This document shows positions 1 to 6,429 of a DNA stretch of 6,723 nucleotides, one piece after another. Origin of the DNA: Calditrichia bacterium (GTDB taxonomy: Bacteria > Calditrichota > Calditrichia > RBG-13-44-9 > J042); NCBI GenBank assembly GCA_030430345.1, contig JAUIFT010000152.1:1-6723 (forward strand), written 5' to 3'. A model generated the notes under the pieces. The model made no database searches. It had not been told where the DNA came from and saw only the letters and a program-made list of their open reading frames with translations. Both the position numbers and the translations under genes were made by a program. Within the stretch, counting starts at the first letter, position 1. The number at the start of each line of letters is the position of its first letter.

Positions 1-1011
1 AGCACTGCCACGGGAAGATCCGCTGCGGGTGCGATTGGTGCTGGTGCTGCTACCAGTATTGTCGCGGGTTTTCCGATACCGTCTACGTGGTGTCTTCTTT
101 TTGGTCGTGGTCCGGGTGCGGTTGGTGCTTACTGCTTCCGGATCGGTATTGCTGGCACGGGTATCACTGACGGTTCGGGTGCCGGTGTTCCCTGTTGAAG
201 TGCCACTGCGTCTGCCGGAATTGCCGGAAACGACAGGTGTGTAATTCGGTTGTCCATTATAAATACCGCTGCCAGTGCTGCTACCGGTAGTGCCGGGCGA
301 TCTGCGAGTGGGGCGGGAATTCGTGCCGGCCACTTCGCGCCGGTCCCAGTCACGGCGTTTGTAGTCAAAATTATTCCGGCGGTTGCTACTGCCATAGCCA
401 TAATGATGGCCACGGCGGGGATAATAATTGCCGTAATAACCATAACCGTATCCATAGTAAGGATTGTAGTAAGATGACCAGTAATACGGCGGACAAGTAA
501 CTACATACCAGGGATCCCAGTATGGATCGTTGTAGCAAAAGAGGTAATCGTAATTATACGGGGAATAGTAATTTGAATAGCGATAATAAGGCCCATGACG
601 GCGATAGTAGCGCGGGGAATACCAGGAATTATCCCAAATAGTGATGTTGACATCCGGAACGAAGTATGTGGAATGTTGAAATACGTCGTCGTTGTCATAA
701 TCGCCATAGAGAGAAATGTCGGCATCATCGTAAAAATAGTAGCCATTGCTGTATACCGGATCGAAATCGCCTTCGTCATAATACTCTTCGGCGTATTCTT
801 CGTCATCATAATATTCAGCGGAATCGCTATCCTGATATTCCGAATATTGCCCGTCGTCATACTCCTCGTCGTCATTTTGGGATTGACGGGGCGATTCCCG
901 GTAGGGTTCCCGGTCGCTGTACGGCGCATTGAACTTGGTGTAGCACGATTGCAGCATCATGACTACCACCAGGAAACCGATAAGCCTGAGGGTTGTTTTA
1001 AAAATACTCAT
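1..1011 (-). CDS. Tyr-rich low-complexity lipoprotein (3' end beyond window)
   Basis: The frame is open from an ATG at 1011 to the window edge: 337 codons, no stop, so the C-terminus is missing. A good Shine-Dalgarno (GGAAGGTG, about 1018-1025) precedes the ATG. Residues 1-22 are a lipoprotein signal (basic start, hydrophobic GFLVVVMML) ending in the lipobox L-Q-S-C, so Cys23 would be acylated and the protein anchored in the envelope. The mature part has three blocks. Residues 46-84 are rich in Asp, Glu and Tyr. Residues 130-206 are extremely Tyr-rich (28 of 77 by my count), with Gly, Pro, Trp and Arg. Residues 208-337 are a basic Ser/Thr/Gly/Arg tail. Cys159 and Cys173 are the only other cysteines. 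I recognise no catalytic domain. A structural, adhesive or surface-coat role is inference from composition. The gene lies 197 bp downstream of the sigma-54 regulator on the same strand and may be its target. Alternative frames across this stretch are shadows of the biased composition. Confidence 0.85.
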   Translation of the reverse strand, partial: MSIFKTTLRLIGFLVVVMMLQSCYTKFNAPYSDREPYRESPRQSQNDDEEYDDGQYSEYQDSDSAEYYDDEEYAEEYYDEGDFDPVYSNGYYFYDDADISLYGDYDNDDVFQHSTYFVPDVNITIWDNSWYSPRYYRRHGPYYRYSNYYSPYNYDYLFCYNDPYWDPWYVVTCPPYYWSSYYNPYYGYGYGYYGNYYPRRGHHYGYGSSNRRNNFDYKRRDWDRREVAGTNSRPTRRSPGTTGSSTGSGIYNGQPNYTPVVSGNSGRRSGTSTGNTGTRTVSDTRASNTDPEAVSTNRTRTTTKKKTPRRRYRKTRDNTGSSTSTNRTRSGSSRGSA

Positions 1012-1080
1012 TACAATCACCTTCCCTTATATTTAAAAAATTCATCATCTTCCAGCTATAATATTATATACAAATATAGC

Positions 1081-1096
1081 ACCAAAAGTTCTACCA
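1081..1096 (-). promoter_or_regulatory. Candidate sigma-54 (-24/-12) promoter for the lipoprotein gene
   Basis: The minus strand reads TGGTAGAACTTTTGGT, close to the sigma-54 consensus TGGCACG-N4-TTGCW: the -24 GG and the -12 TT are correctly spaced. The usually invariant GC of the -12 box is GG here, which is a serious mismatch. Transcription would begin near 1070, giving a 5' leader of about 60 nt before the ATG at 1011. The placement next to a sigma-54 activator gene makes it worth listing. A competing sigma-70-like -10 (TATAAT, 1068-1063) and a Bacteroidota-like -7 word (TATATTTG, 1078-1071) lie just downstream, each without a convincing upstream box. Confidence 0.25.
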
Positions 1097-1123
1097 GTTT
1101 TTAGAATTCTCCCTAAAAAACTG
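1095..1123. repeat. Near-palindrome upstream of the lipoprotein gene (possible operator)
   Basis: CAGTTTTTAG (1095-1104) and CTAAAAAACTG (1113-1123) are inverted copies differing by one extra A/T, separated by 8 nt. The site abuts the candidate -24 box and is not followed by a T-run on either strand, so it resembles a protein-binding dyad more than a terminator. The hexamer TAGAAT occurs at 1102-1107, 1131-1136 and 1144-1149 across the same region. Binding by the neighbouring regulator is inference; NtrC-type enhancers usually sit further upstream than this. Confidence 0.3.
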
Positions 1124-1186
1124 ATTATAATAGAATTATGGGTTAGAATAAGTGATAAAGGCCTTGACTGGAAAATAGAAATTGTT

Positions 1187-1219
1187 AACAGCGTTAACAG
1201 AAGTAGTGTTAACGCTGTT
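1187..1219 (-). terminator. Terminator-like hairpin overlapping the regulator stop codon
   Basis: AACAGCGTTAAC (minus 1219-1208) and GTTAACGCTGTT (1198-1187) form a perfect 12-bp stem around a 9-nt loop. The 5' arm contains the last two sense codons (CAG CGT) and the TAA stop of the response regulator. The following minus-strand bases (AACAATTTCTATTTTCC) are only moderately T-rich, so intrinsic termination may be inefficient or the hairpin may mainly protect the mRNA 3' end. It separates the regulator from the lipoprotein gene transcriptionally, at least in part. Confidence 0.5.
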
Positions 1220-2669
1220 TGTATTTTGCCGAATCAATCTCGTATCGCTGCAGTTTTTTGTGCAAACCGAGGCGGCTAAGTCCCAATTTCTGTGCAGTGC
1301 GGCTAATATTTCCCTGAAATTCTTCCAGGGCGATTTCGATGTAATAAATTTCCATCGCCTCGACGATCTCTTTCAGGCTTTTGGTATCATCCAGTTGCGG
1401 GAGCGAGTTTTGCTGTTGAGTGCCGCCCAATGCACCGGGCATCATCTCCAGGAGGTCAGGGGATATCGGGCCGCTGTCATCCGCAAGGGTTACTGCCCGT
1501 TCCATGAGATTTTCCAACTGGCGAACATTTCCGGGGAAGTCCGCAGTCATTAGCCAGGTGAGAGTTTCCGGGGTAAGGCGAAGATTGCCCTTGCTCATTT
1601 TTTTCGAAAAGCGGGCGAGGAAAAACTCGGCCAGCAAAGGAATATCTTCCCGCCGCTCCCGCAAAGGAGGGAGATGGAGGGGGAAAACATTTAAACGATA
1701 GTAGAGGTCTTCCCGGAATTCGCCATTGCGAATGGCATTTTCCAGGTTGCGATTAGCGGCGGAAATAACCCGAACGTCTACCCGGATGGTTTTCTCCGAA
1801 CCAAGTGGGTGGATTTCCCCTTCCTGTAATACCCGCAAGAGCCGCTGCTGCATCGCCGGCGAAGTATCGGCAACTTCATCGAGAAAGACAGTGCCGCCAT
1901 CAGCCAGTTCAAAAAGGCCTTTTTTGTCTGTCGTAGCACCAGTAAACGCGCCTTTCACATGACCGAAAAGCTCGCTTTCCAACAAGGTATCCGGCAGGGC
2001 GCCACAGTTTTGTGCAACAAACATTTTATCCTGGCGCGGACCGTTAAAATGCACGGCGCGGGCGATTAATTCCTTGCCGGTACCGGTTTCTCCGAGGATC
2101 AACACGGTTGTATCGGTGGGAATAACCTTTTTCATCAGCTTGAAAACATCCTGCATGCGGCGGCTTTTCCCGATGATATGATCGAACGTATATTGTTTCT
2201 CAACTGCCTGATGCAGCAAGGTATTTTCAGCCTGCAGACGTTCGTTGGCGGCAGCAAGTTCCTCCAGCAAGCGTTTGTTTTCGGCGACAAGCTGATGGCG
2301 CTCCACCGCACGGCGGACAATAATGCGCAGATCATCCGGCTCCCAGGGCTTGTTAATGTAATGAAACACCTGACCTTCATTGATCGCCTCAATGACCGTT
2401 TCTACATCGGTGTAGCCGGTGATTAAAATGCGGATTGCTTCCGGCTGAAGCTTCTGCGCTTTGTGGAAGAATTCCACGCCGCTCATCTCCGGCATTCGCT
2501 GGTCGCTGAGGATAACGTCGATCTTTTCCCGCTTGAGGATTTCCAGGGCGGAATGGCCGTTGAGCGATAAAAAAACTTCGTATTCCCGGCGTAAAGTGCG
2601 ATTGATTGCATTGAGGCTGGACTGTTCGTCGTCTACTGCCAGTATTTTCGGACGTTGATTATTTTCCAT
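1209..2669 (-). CDS. Sigma-54-dependent NtrC-family response regulator
   Basis: A cytoplasmic two-component transcription activator of 486 residues, a typical full length for REC-AAA+-Fis proteins. Receiver domain, about 8-123: acidic pocket Asp13/Asp14, phosphoacceptor Asp56 (in SDQRMPEMSG), Thr84 and Lys107. A predicted coiled-coil linker spans about 125-160. AAA+ sigma-54 interaction domain, about 165-400: Walker A GETGTGKE (193-200), sigma-54-contacting loop GAFTGA (240-245), Walker B GTVFLDE (259-265), conserved arginines in FREDLYYRL (318-326) and sensor II FPGNVRQLE (378-386). C-terminal Fis-type helix-turn-helix, about 440-478 (GNISRTAQKLGLSR). All key residues are intact, so it should hydrolyse ATP and remodel sigma-54 holoenzyme. 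The receiver carries INKPWEPDDLR, as in HoxA/HupR-like regulators, some of which act in the unphosphorylated form. The ATG at 2669 is preceded only by weak purine runs. The gene lies 232 bp downstream of the kinase, its likely partner. The specific regulon is unknown. Confidence 0.96.
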   Translation of the reverse strand: MENNQRPKILAVDDEQSSLNAINRTLRREYEVFLSLNGHSALEILKREKIDVILSDQRMPEMSGVEFFHKAQKLQPEAIRILITGYTDVETVIEAINEGQVFHYINKPWEPDDLRIIVRRAVERHQLVAENKRLLEELAAANERLQAENTLLHQAVEKQYTFDHIIGKSRRMQDVFKLMKKVIPTDTTVLILGETGTGKELIARAVHFNGPRQDKMFVAQNCGALPDTLLESELFGHVKGAFTGATTDKKGLFELADGGTVFLDEVADTSPAMQQRLLRVLQEGEIHPLGSEKTIRVDVRVISAANRNLENAIRNGEFREDLYYRLNVFPLHLPPLRERREDIPLLAEFFLARFSKKMSKGNLRLTPETLTWLMTADFPGNVRQLENLMERAVTLADDSGPISPDLLEMMPGALGGTQQQNSLPQLDDTKSLKEIVEAMEIYYIEIALEEFQGNISRTAQKLGLSRLGLHKKLQRYEIDSAKYKQR

Positions 2670-2704
2670 AGATAGTGGTTTTTCCGTAAGTTTGTTTTCA
2701 AAAT

Positions 2705-2731
2705 TTCATCCTTTGACAGGCTCAGGATGAA
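2705..2731. repeat. REP-like palindrome in the kinase-regulator intergenic region
   Basis: TTCATCCT (2705-2712) and AGGATGAA (2724-2731) are perfect 8-bp inverted arms around an 11-nt centre. On the minus strand the core reads CCTGAGCCTGTCAAAGG. From memory this closely resembles a short palindrome scattered through many environmental bacterial genomes (CCTGAGCCTGTCGAAGG type), with one G-to-A change. It lies upstream of the regulator start and could form a hairpin in a kinase-regulator transcript. It may also simply be an interspersed repeat. Confidence 0.55.
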
Positions 2732-2774
2732 TGGATACAAAAATTTAACATGAGCATAAAGCTGAATAATTAGA

Positions 2775-2802
2775 GGCGAATGTCGAATATTCAATGCTCA
2801 AT
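2775..2802 (-). repeat. Degenerate heptad-repeat array, minus orientation
   Basis: Four contiguous 7-bp units on the minus strand: ATTGAGC, ATTGAAT, ATTCGAC, ATTCGCC. All share ATT followed by C/G-rich or purine positions. On the plus strand each unit ends in CAAT or CGAAT at exact 7-bp phase. The array does not extend into a reading frame. It matches in style the opposite-strand array at 2862-2889. Confidence 0.5.
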
Positions 2803-2861
2803 GTAAAAATTCGAAGTCTATATCCGTTGTATGTTCGAAGTTTTTATTTTTCCCTTCAATC

Positions 2862-2889
2862 TTGGAAATTGGGCGTTGGACATTGGATA
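2862..2889 (+). repeat. TTGGNNN heptad-repeat array, plus orientation
   Basis: Four contiguous 7-bp units on the plus strand: TTGGAAA, TTGGGCG, TTGGACA, TTGGATA, followed by TT. It lies 12 bp beyond the kinase stop codon and is inverted relative to the array at 2775-2802. Between the two arrays TTCGAAG occurs twice (2810-2816 and 2834-2840), flanked by A- and T-runs. The function is unknown; I read it as a degenerate intergenic repeat rather than a regulatory site. Confidence 0.55.
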
Positions 2890-2901
2890 TTTAAGCAGCA
2901 T

Positions 2902-5900
2902 TTATGAATTCGCCTTCAATGTCGTTGTATCTTCCGCCGGTATATTCTCACCACGCCGGGGCAGACGGATAGTAAAACGGGTGCCTTCCCCTTCGCTGCT
3001 TTCGCAAGAAATCTTCCCGCCATGTTTCTGGATAATATTGTAACTGATGCTCAGGCCTAAACCGGTCCCTTTGCCGACCGGTTTGGTGGTAAAAAACGGA
3101 TCAAATATTTTGTTTTTAACAACTTCGGGAATTCCTTTGCCGTTATCGCGAATTTCAACAACAGCTTGTTCTCCTTCAAAACGGGTAGATACCCAAATGT
3201 CTCCCTTCCCTTCAATGGCCTGAATGGCATTGAGCAGCAGGTTCATGAATACCTGGTTAATGTTGCCGGGATTGCAATAAATTTTCGGTAAAGACTGATA
3301 ATCTTTGTGAACTGTAATGCGATTTTTCATTTCGTTGTTCAAAAGCAGTAAGGTGGATTCCAGTCCTTCATGCAAATCCACTGCTTTGAAAGTTGCTTCG
3401 TCCAGGCGGGAAAAATTCCGCAGATTTTGCACAACGGTTTTTACCCGGTCACTACCGACCAGCGATTCATTAATCAGGTTGTCAATGTCTTCCTGTATGA
3501 AATTCAGGTCATACTTTTTATCCAGCGCCAGCAGTTTTTCCCGTAAATTTTGCTGCGCAGCGGGACTATCTGTGATATTGTTAAGAATGGCGAGAAGTTC
3601 CGTAATCGCACTGGTGTAGCGGCGCAGCTCTTTCATATTCGCATAAACGAAGCTGATCGGATTATTCAATTCATGGGCGATACCGGCCACCAACTGGCCT
3701 AGCCCGGCGAGTTTTTCGCTTTGAATCAGCTGCGTCTGCGTTTCTTGTAATTCCCGGTATAACTGCTCTAATGTATGGTTTTTGTCCTCCAGTTCGGAGA
3801 TGTATTTTTGGGAAATTTCCGTCTCGGTCAGGCGCTGGATTAAATTTTTTGTTTCTTCGATGTAAAGGTTATTCTCAATAGCGATCGCTGCCTGGTTGGC
3901 GAAGATTTGCAGTATGCTAACATCTTCTGATCGTAAGTGTTTACCATCCTGCCCTTCCCCGAGCAGAAGGAGGGCAAAGAGGCGGTCTTGCCGGACAATC
4001 GGCATCGCCAACTGCAGACGCTTACGGGAAAGCTGCGGGAGCGCGGAGCGCAGCATCCCCGGCTTGATAACGCCGTGTTCTAAAAAAAGCGCCCGTTGTT
4101 TTTTGGAAAGACTCGCTTCTTCTATTTTATAACTTTTTTCACCGGCGGATGCGCGGGGAATGATCCACTGATTATCAATTTCCATGACGCTGCAAAAGCG
4201 GATGTTCATTGCCTGTTGAATGGTGGCGGCCATTTGCTCAAATAGTTCCTGGTTGTTTTTGATAAAGATCAGCTGTTCGGAAAAATTTTGAAGCAGTTGC
4301 CGGTGGCCGTGCCGGCGCATCTCCATACGATGAACATATTCCAGGAAGCCGCCAATAAGTAACATAACCCCGACCGTTGCGGCAATTTGGATGGTCAGCA
4401 TCAACCATACTTTTTGACCACTCATTACAAGCATTATCAGATAGCTGAGAATGAGCGGGCTGACCAGAAGCAGAATTGCAGGGTTTTTACGCCATTGGTA
4501 GCGGCGCAGCGAAAAATAAATGAAGCCGGCGAGGGAAAGCAGCCAGAAAATAAAGAGAGAGACATTCAGAGTGAAATCTTCCTGACTAACAAAGCGCCGG
4601 GCGGATTGCAGGGCACGGGTGATAGACTTGCGCGTACCGCCGGTTTCGGAAATCCGGTACAATTGACCGGCGGTGAGGTCGTCAAGAAAGAGTTGATTGC
4701 CCGAGGGGAAGCGCACTTTCAGGTTGTAACGGCTTTCCGTATTAACTCCAAAATGGGCGACAGGCTCATTGACGGAAAGGTAGCCGCTGCCCCCGGAAAT
4801 TTCCCGATAGCCAATCAGGCGGGATGCCTGCTCATCCGGGGTATTTTCATAAAGCCAAAGTTTTGTTCCGATCGCATCCCGGTTACTGATAACCCCTTCC
4901 AGGGCGATGCGGAGAAATTGTCGATTGTTGGTCGGATTCTGGAAAATAAAGCTGCTGGTATCTTTATTGGCAACAAACAAGTCGAGATCTCCATCGCGGT
5001 CATAATCGGCGACTGCCGCGCCAGTGCTGTAGAAACGGCGCTGGGGATGCTTCGGTAGTGCCTCTTGATAAACCTGCCGGAAATGTCCGCTGCTATCATT
5101 CAGGTATAATTGATTCGGGCCAAGATTAGTAAAAAAGACATCCTGCCAGCCATCATTGTTGAAATCCGCGATTACGCTGCCATAAGCCGGGAAGGTGTTG
5201 GAAAGGCCGGCAGTATCGCTAATGTCCTCAAAACGCCAGTGACTGTCCCCGCTGGCAGTAAGGTTTGCATAAATTGCTGAAGCGCCTTCCCGATCGCTGA
5301 CGAGTATATCCAGGTCGCCGTCATTGTCAATATCCCCAAAGGTGACACTGTTGCTGCGCAGGGAATCTTGTAAATGGCGAATCGGCAATGCGATTCTCTC
5401 GAATTTCTCCCCGGCGATATTGCGGTAAAATTCGTCACCGGAAAACCAGTTACACACATATAAATCCGGATAGCCATCGCCGTCCACATCGCCAAATGCC
5501 GCCCCCTGACTTATCTCCACGCTGGTTAAACCATAATCCGCGGTAACGTCCAGAAAACCGCTACTGCCGTCGTTGAGATAGAGGTGATTTTCATAATGCT
5601 CGTCGGTGATGAAGAGATCGAGATGACCGTCCAGGTCGATATCCGCCCAAACGCCGGCATTACCGTCAATCGGAATAAACTGTTCGGCGAGTGGGATGGT
5701 CGTCCCGAAATTGAGGTTGTCGGTTTGCTGAAAAAGATAGGTCGTTAATCCCCAGCCGATCACCATAACGTCCTGCCAGCCATTGTTGTCGACATCGACG
5801 GCGGAAGCGCCGAGCTCCAGATTGTTTTCCCCGTAGGACATCAAATTCCCGCCCAGCCCGGTCTGGATAGTGAGGTCCATAAAAAAGTTTTCCGATCCCT

Positions 5901-6150
5901 GGTTAATGAAAAGGCGGTTTAAATCGCGAAAGCGCACGACATAGATATCGGCAAAACCGTCATTATTCAGATCGCGGAAAACGACGCCATAGGCATCATT
6001 GAAATCGGGTAAAATCGGCTCTTCCGGTATGGAAAACATTTTCTCTGACCAGCGTTCTGTTTCCGGGGAAATCGCTTCCTGCGCCTGCAGAAAATATCCG
6101 CAAAGCGTTACCAGGAAATAGAAGGAAAAAATAGTCTTTTTCAGTGCCAT
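2902..6150 (-). CDS. FG-GAP/ASPIC-UnbV propeller sensor histidine kinase
   Basis: Membrane sensor kinase, 1082 residues from the ATG at 6150. I prefer this start because it gives a clean signal peptide ([16 protein letters not shown]..., about 1-24); an in-frame ATG at 6192 would add 14 polar residues. Neither has an obvious Shine-Dalgarno. Ectodomain: seven FG-GAP/VCBS repeats with calcium-type DxDxDG loops starting at 60, 119, 170, 221, 273, 329 and 382, which fits a seven-bladed propeller. An ASPIC/UnbV-like module follows (about 423-486: [24 protein letters not shown]). Three hydrophobic helices (about 528-547, 557-578, 581-603) put the C-terminus in the cytoplasm. A GAF-like domain (about 621-761) and coiled coil precede HisKA with phosphoacceptor His826 (GIAHELNNP). 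The HATPase shows N-box Asn974, DNGKG (1002-1006), FDPFFTTK (from 1016) and GKGTGLGL (1026-1033), all intact. There is no fused receiver; the next gene on this strand is the likely partner. The ligand is unknown. Confidence 0.95.
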   Translation of the reverse strand: MALKKTIFSFYFLVTLCGYFLQAQEAISPETERWSEKMFSIPEEPILPDFNDAYGVVFRDLNNDGFADIYVVRFRDLNRLFINQGSENFFMDLTIQTGLGGNLMSYGENNLELGASAVDVDNNGWQDVMVIGWGLTTYLFQQTDNLNFGTTIPLAEQFIPIDGNAGVWADIDLDGHLDLFITDEHYENHLYLNDGSSGFLDVTADYGLTSVEISQGAAFGDVDGDGYPDLYVCNWFSGDEFYRNIAGEKFERIALPIRHLQDSLRSNSVTFGDIDNDGDLDILVSDREGASAIYANLTASGDSHWRFEDISDTAGLSNTFPAYGSVIADFNNDGWQDVFFTNLGPNQLYLNDSSGHFRQVYQEALPKHPQRRFYSTGAAVADYDRDGDLDLFVANKDTSSFIFQNPTNNRQFLRIALEGVISNRDAIGTKLWLYENTPDEQASRLIGYREISGGSGYLSVNEPVAHFGVNTESRYNLKVRFPSGNQLFLDDLTAGQLYRISETGGTRKSITRALQSARRFVSQEDFTLNVSLFIFWLLSLAGFIYFSLRRYQWRKNPAILLLVSPLILSYLIMLVMSGQKVWLMLTIQIAATVGVMLLIGGFLEYVHRMEMRRHGHRQLLQNFSEQLIFIKNNQELFEQMAATIQQAMNIRFCSVMEIDNQWIIPRASAGEKSYKIEEASLSKKQRALFLEHGVIKPGMLRSALPQLSRKRLQLAMPIVRQDRLFALLLLGEGQDGKHLRSEDVSILQIFANQAAIAIENNLYIEETKNLIQRLTETEISQKYISELEDKNHTLEQLYRELQETQTQLIQSEKLAGLGQLVAGIAHELNNPISFVYANMKELRRYTSAITELLAILNNITDSPAAQQNLREKLLALDKKYDLNFIQEDIDNLINESLVGSDRVKTVVQNLRNFSRLDEATFKAVDLHEGLESTLLLLNNEMKNRITVHKDYQSLPKIYCNPGNINQVFMNLLLNAIQAIEGKGDIWVSTRFEGEQAVVEIRDNGKGIPEVVKNKIFDPFFTTKPVGKGTGLGLSISYNIIQKHGGKISCESSEGEGTRFTIRLPRRGENIPAEDTTTLKANS

Positions 6151-6200
6151 CGAAGTTATTGGATAATTGTTGTAAGAATCGTCCCTGAGCATAGATTCAA

Positions 6201-6216
6201 AGTAACAACTGCGCCA
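6201..6216 (-). promoter_or_regulatory. Candidate sigma-54-like promoter for the kinase gene
   Basis: The minus strand reads TGGCGCAGTTGTTACT, compared with TGGCACG-N4-TTGCW. The -24 TGGC is intact and the -12 box is TTACT, so the invariant GC is AC. The predicted transcription start falls about at 6190, on top of the upstream ATG (6192), which would favour the ATG at 6150 as the true start. The motif is degenerate and could be chance. A Bacteroidota-like pair (TTG near 6224 and TTACTTTG ending near 6198) overlaps it. Confidence 0.2.
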
Positions 6217-6229
6217 GTAAATACAAGTG

Positions 6230-6334
6230 AAAAAAGCAAGACCCGGCCTTTGATGACGAATGATCTAAATGTACTCGTTCCGTTAAAAGTATGGTACCGC
6301 GGGCAGTCGATCATTCGTCCCTTCAAAGGCCGGG
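6230..6334 (-). terminator. Long imperfect stem-loop with T-tract (terminator or attenuator)
   Basis: Two inverted arms pair over 23 bp: 6242-6253 with 6323-6334 (12 bp, CCCGGCCTTTGA) and 6255-6265 with 6309-6319 (11 bp, GACGAATGATC). Only a 1-versus-3-nt internal loop interrupts the stem, and a 43-nt apical loop encloses GGTACCGCGG. On the minus strand the stem is followed within six bases by TTTTTT (6235-6230), as in an intrinsic terminator. It would end transcripts of the upstream gene or attenuate read-through into the kinase gene. The stem and large loop are longer than a plain terminator needs, so a structured leader RNA or a small inverted-repeat element are alternatives. Confidence 0.5.
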
Positions 6335-6383
6335 GCCTTATAGGGTAGGGTGGAGTTAGCAAGAGTATCTATCTTAATTATCA

Positions 6384-6415
6384 GCTGCCGGTGTGGGAAT
6401 GCTCCGGCTGCCGGT
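6384..6415. repeat. GCTGCCGGT direct repeat with small dyad
   Basis: GCTGCCGGT occurs at 6384-6392 and 6407-6415, a 23-bp period. GCCGG (6387-6391) and CCGGC (6404-6408) also form a 5-bp dyad with a 12-nt loop. It lies 15 bp beyond the stop of the upstream gene. On the minus strand no clear T-run follows, so as a terminator it would be weak. It could be a binding site or a minor 3'-end hairpin. Confidence 0.35.
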
Positions 6416-6429
6416 TGTTCTGAGTATTG

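Noticed and set aside
595..1104. Plus-strand open frame of 169 codons and several smaller frames across 29-1104
   Set aside because: They are shadows of the compositionally biased lipoprotein gene: hydrophobic or Thr/Ile/Arg-rich strings without motifs, while the minus-strand frame has a ribosome binding site and a lipobox.
2775..2889. CRISPR array
   Set aside because: The units are only 7 bp, contiguous and degenerate, with no spacers and no cas genes.
4387..5058. Plus-strand open frame of 223 codons
   Set aside because: It lies entirely antisense to the kinase ectodomain, whose frame shows seven conserved repeats and an ASPIC/UnbV module; the plus-strand translation has no recognisable motif.
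2902..6150. Hybrid kinase with a fused receiver or DNA-binding domain
   Set aside because: The protein ends about 20 residues after the HATPase domain (GTRFTIRLP); the receiver is encoded separately at 1209-2669.
6156..6362. Minus-strand short frame across the long inverted repeat
   Set aside because: It translates the hairpin arms and overlaps the kinase start in another frame; no ribosome binding site or protein-like pattern.
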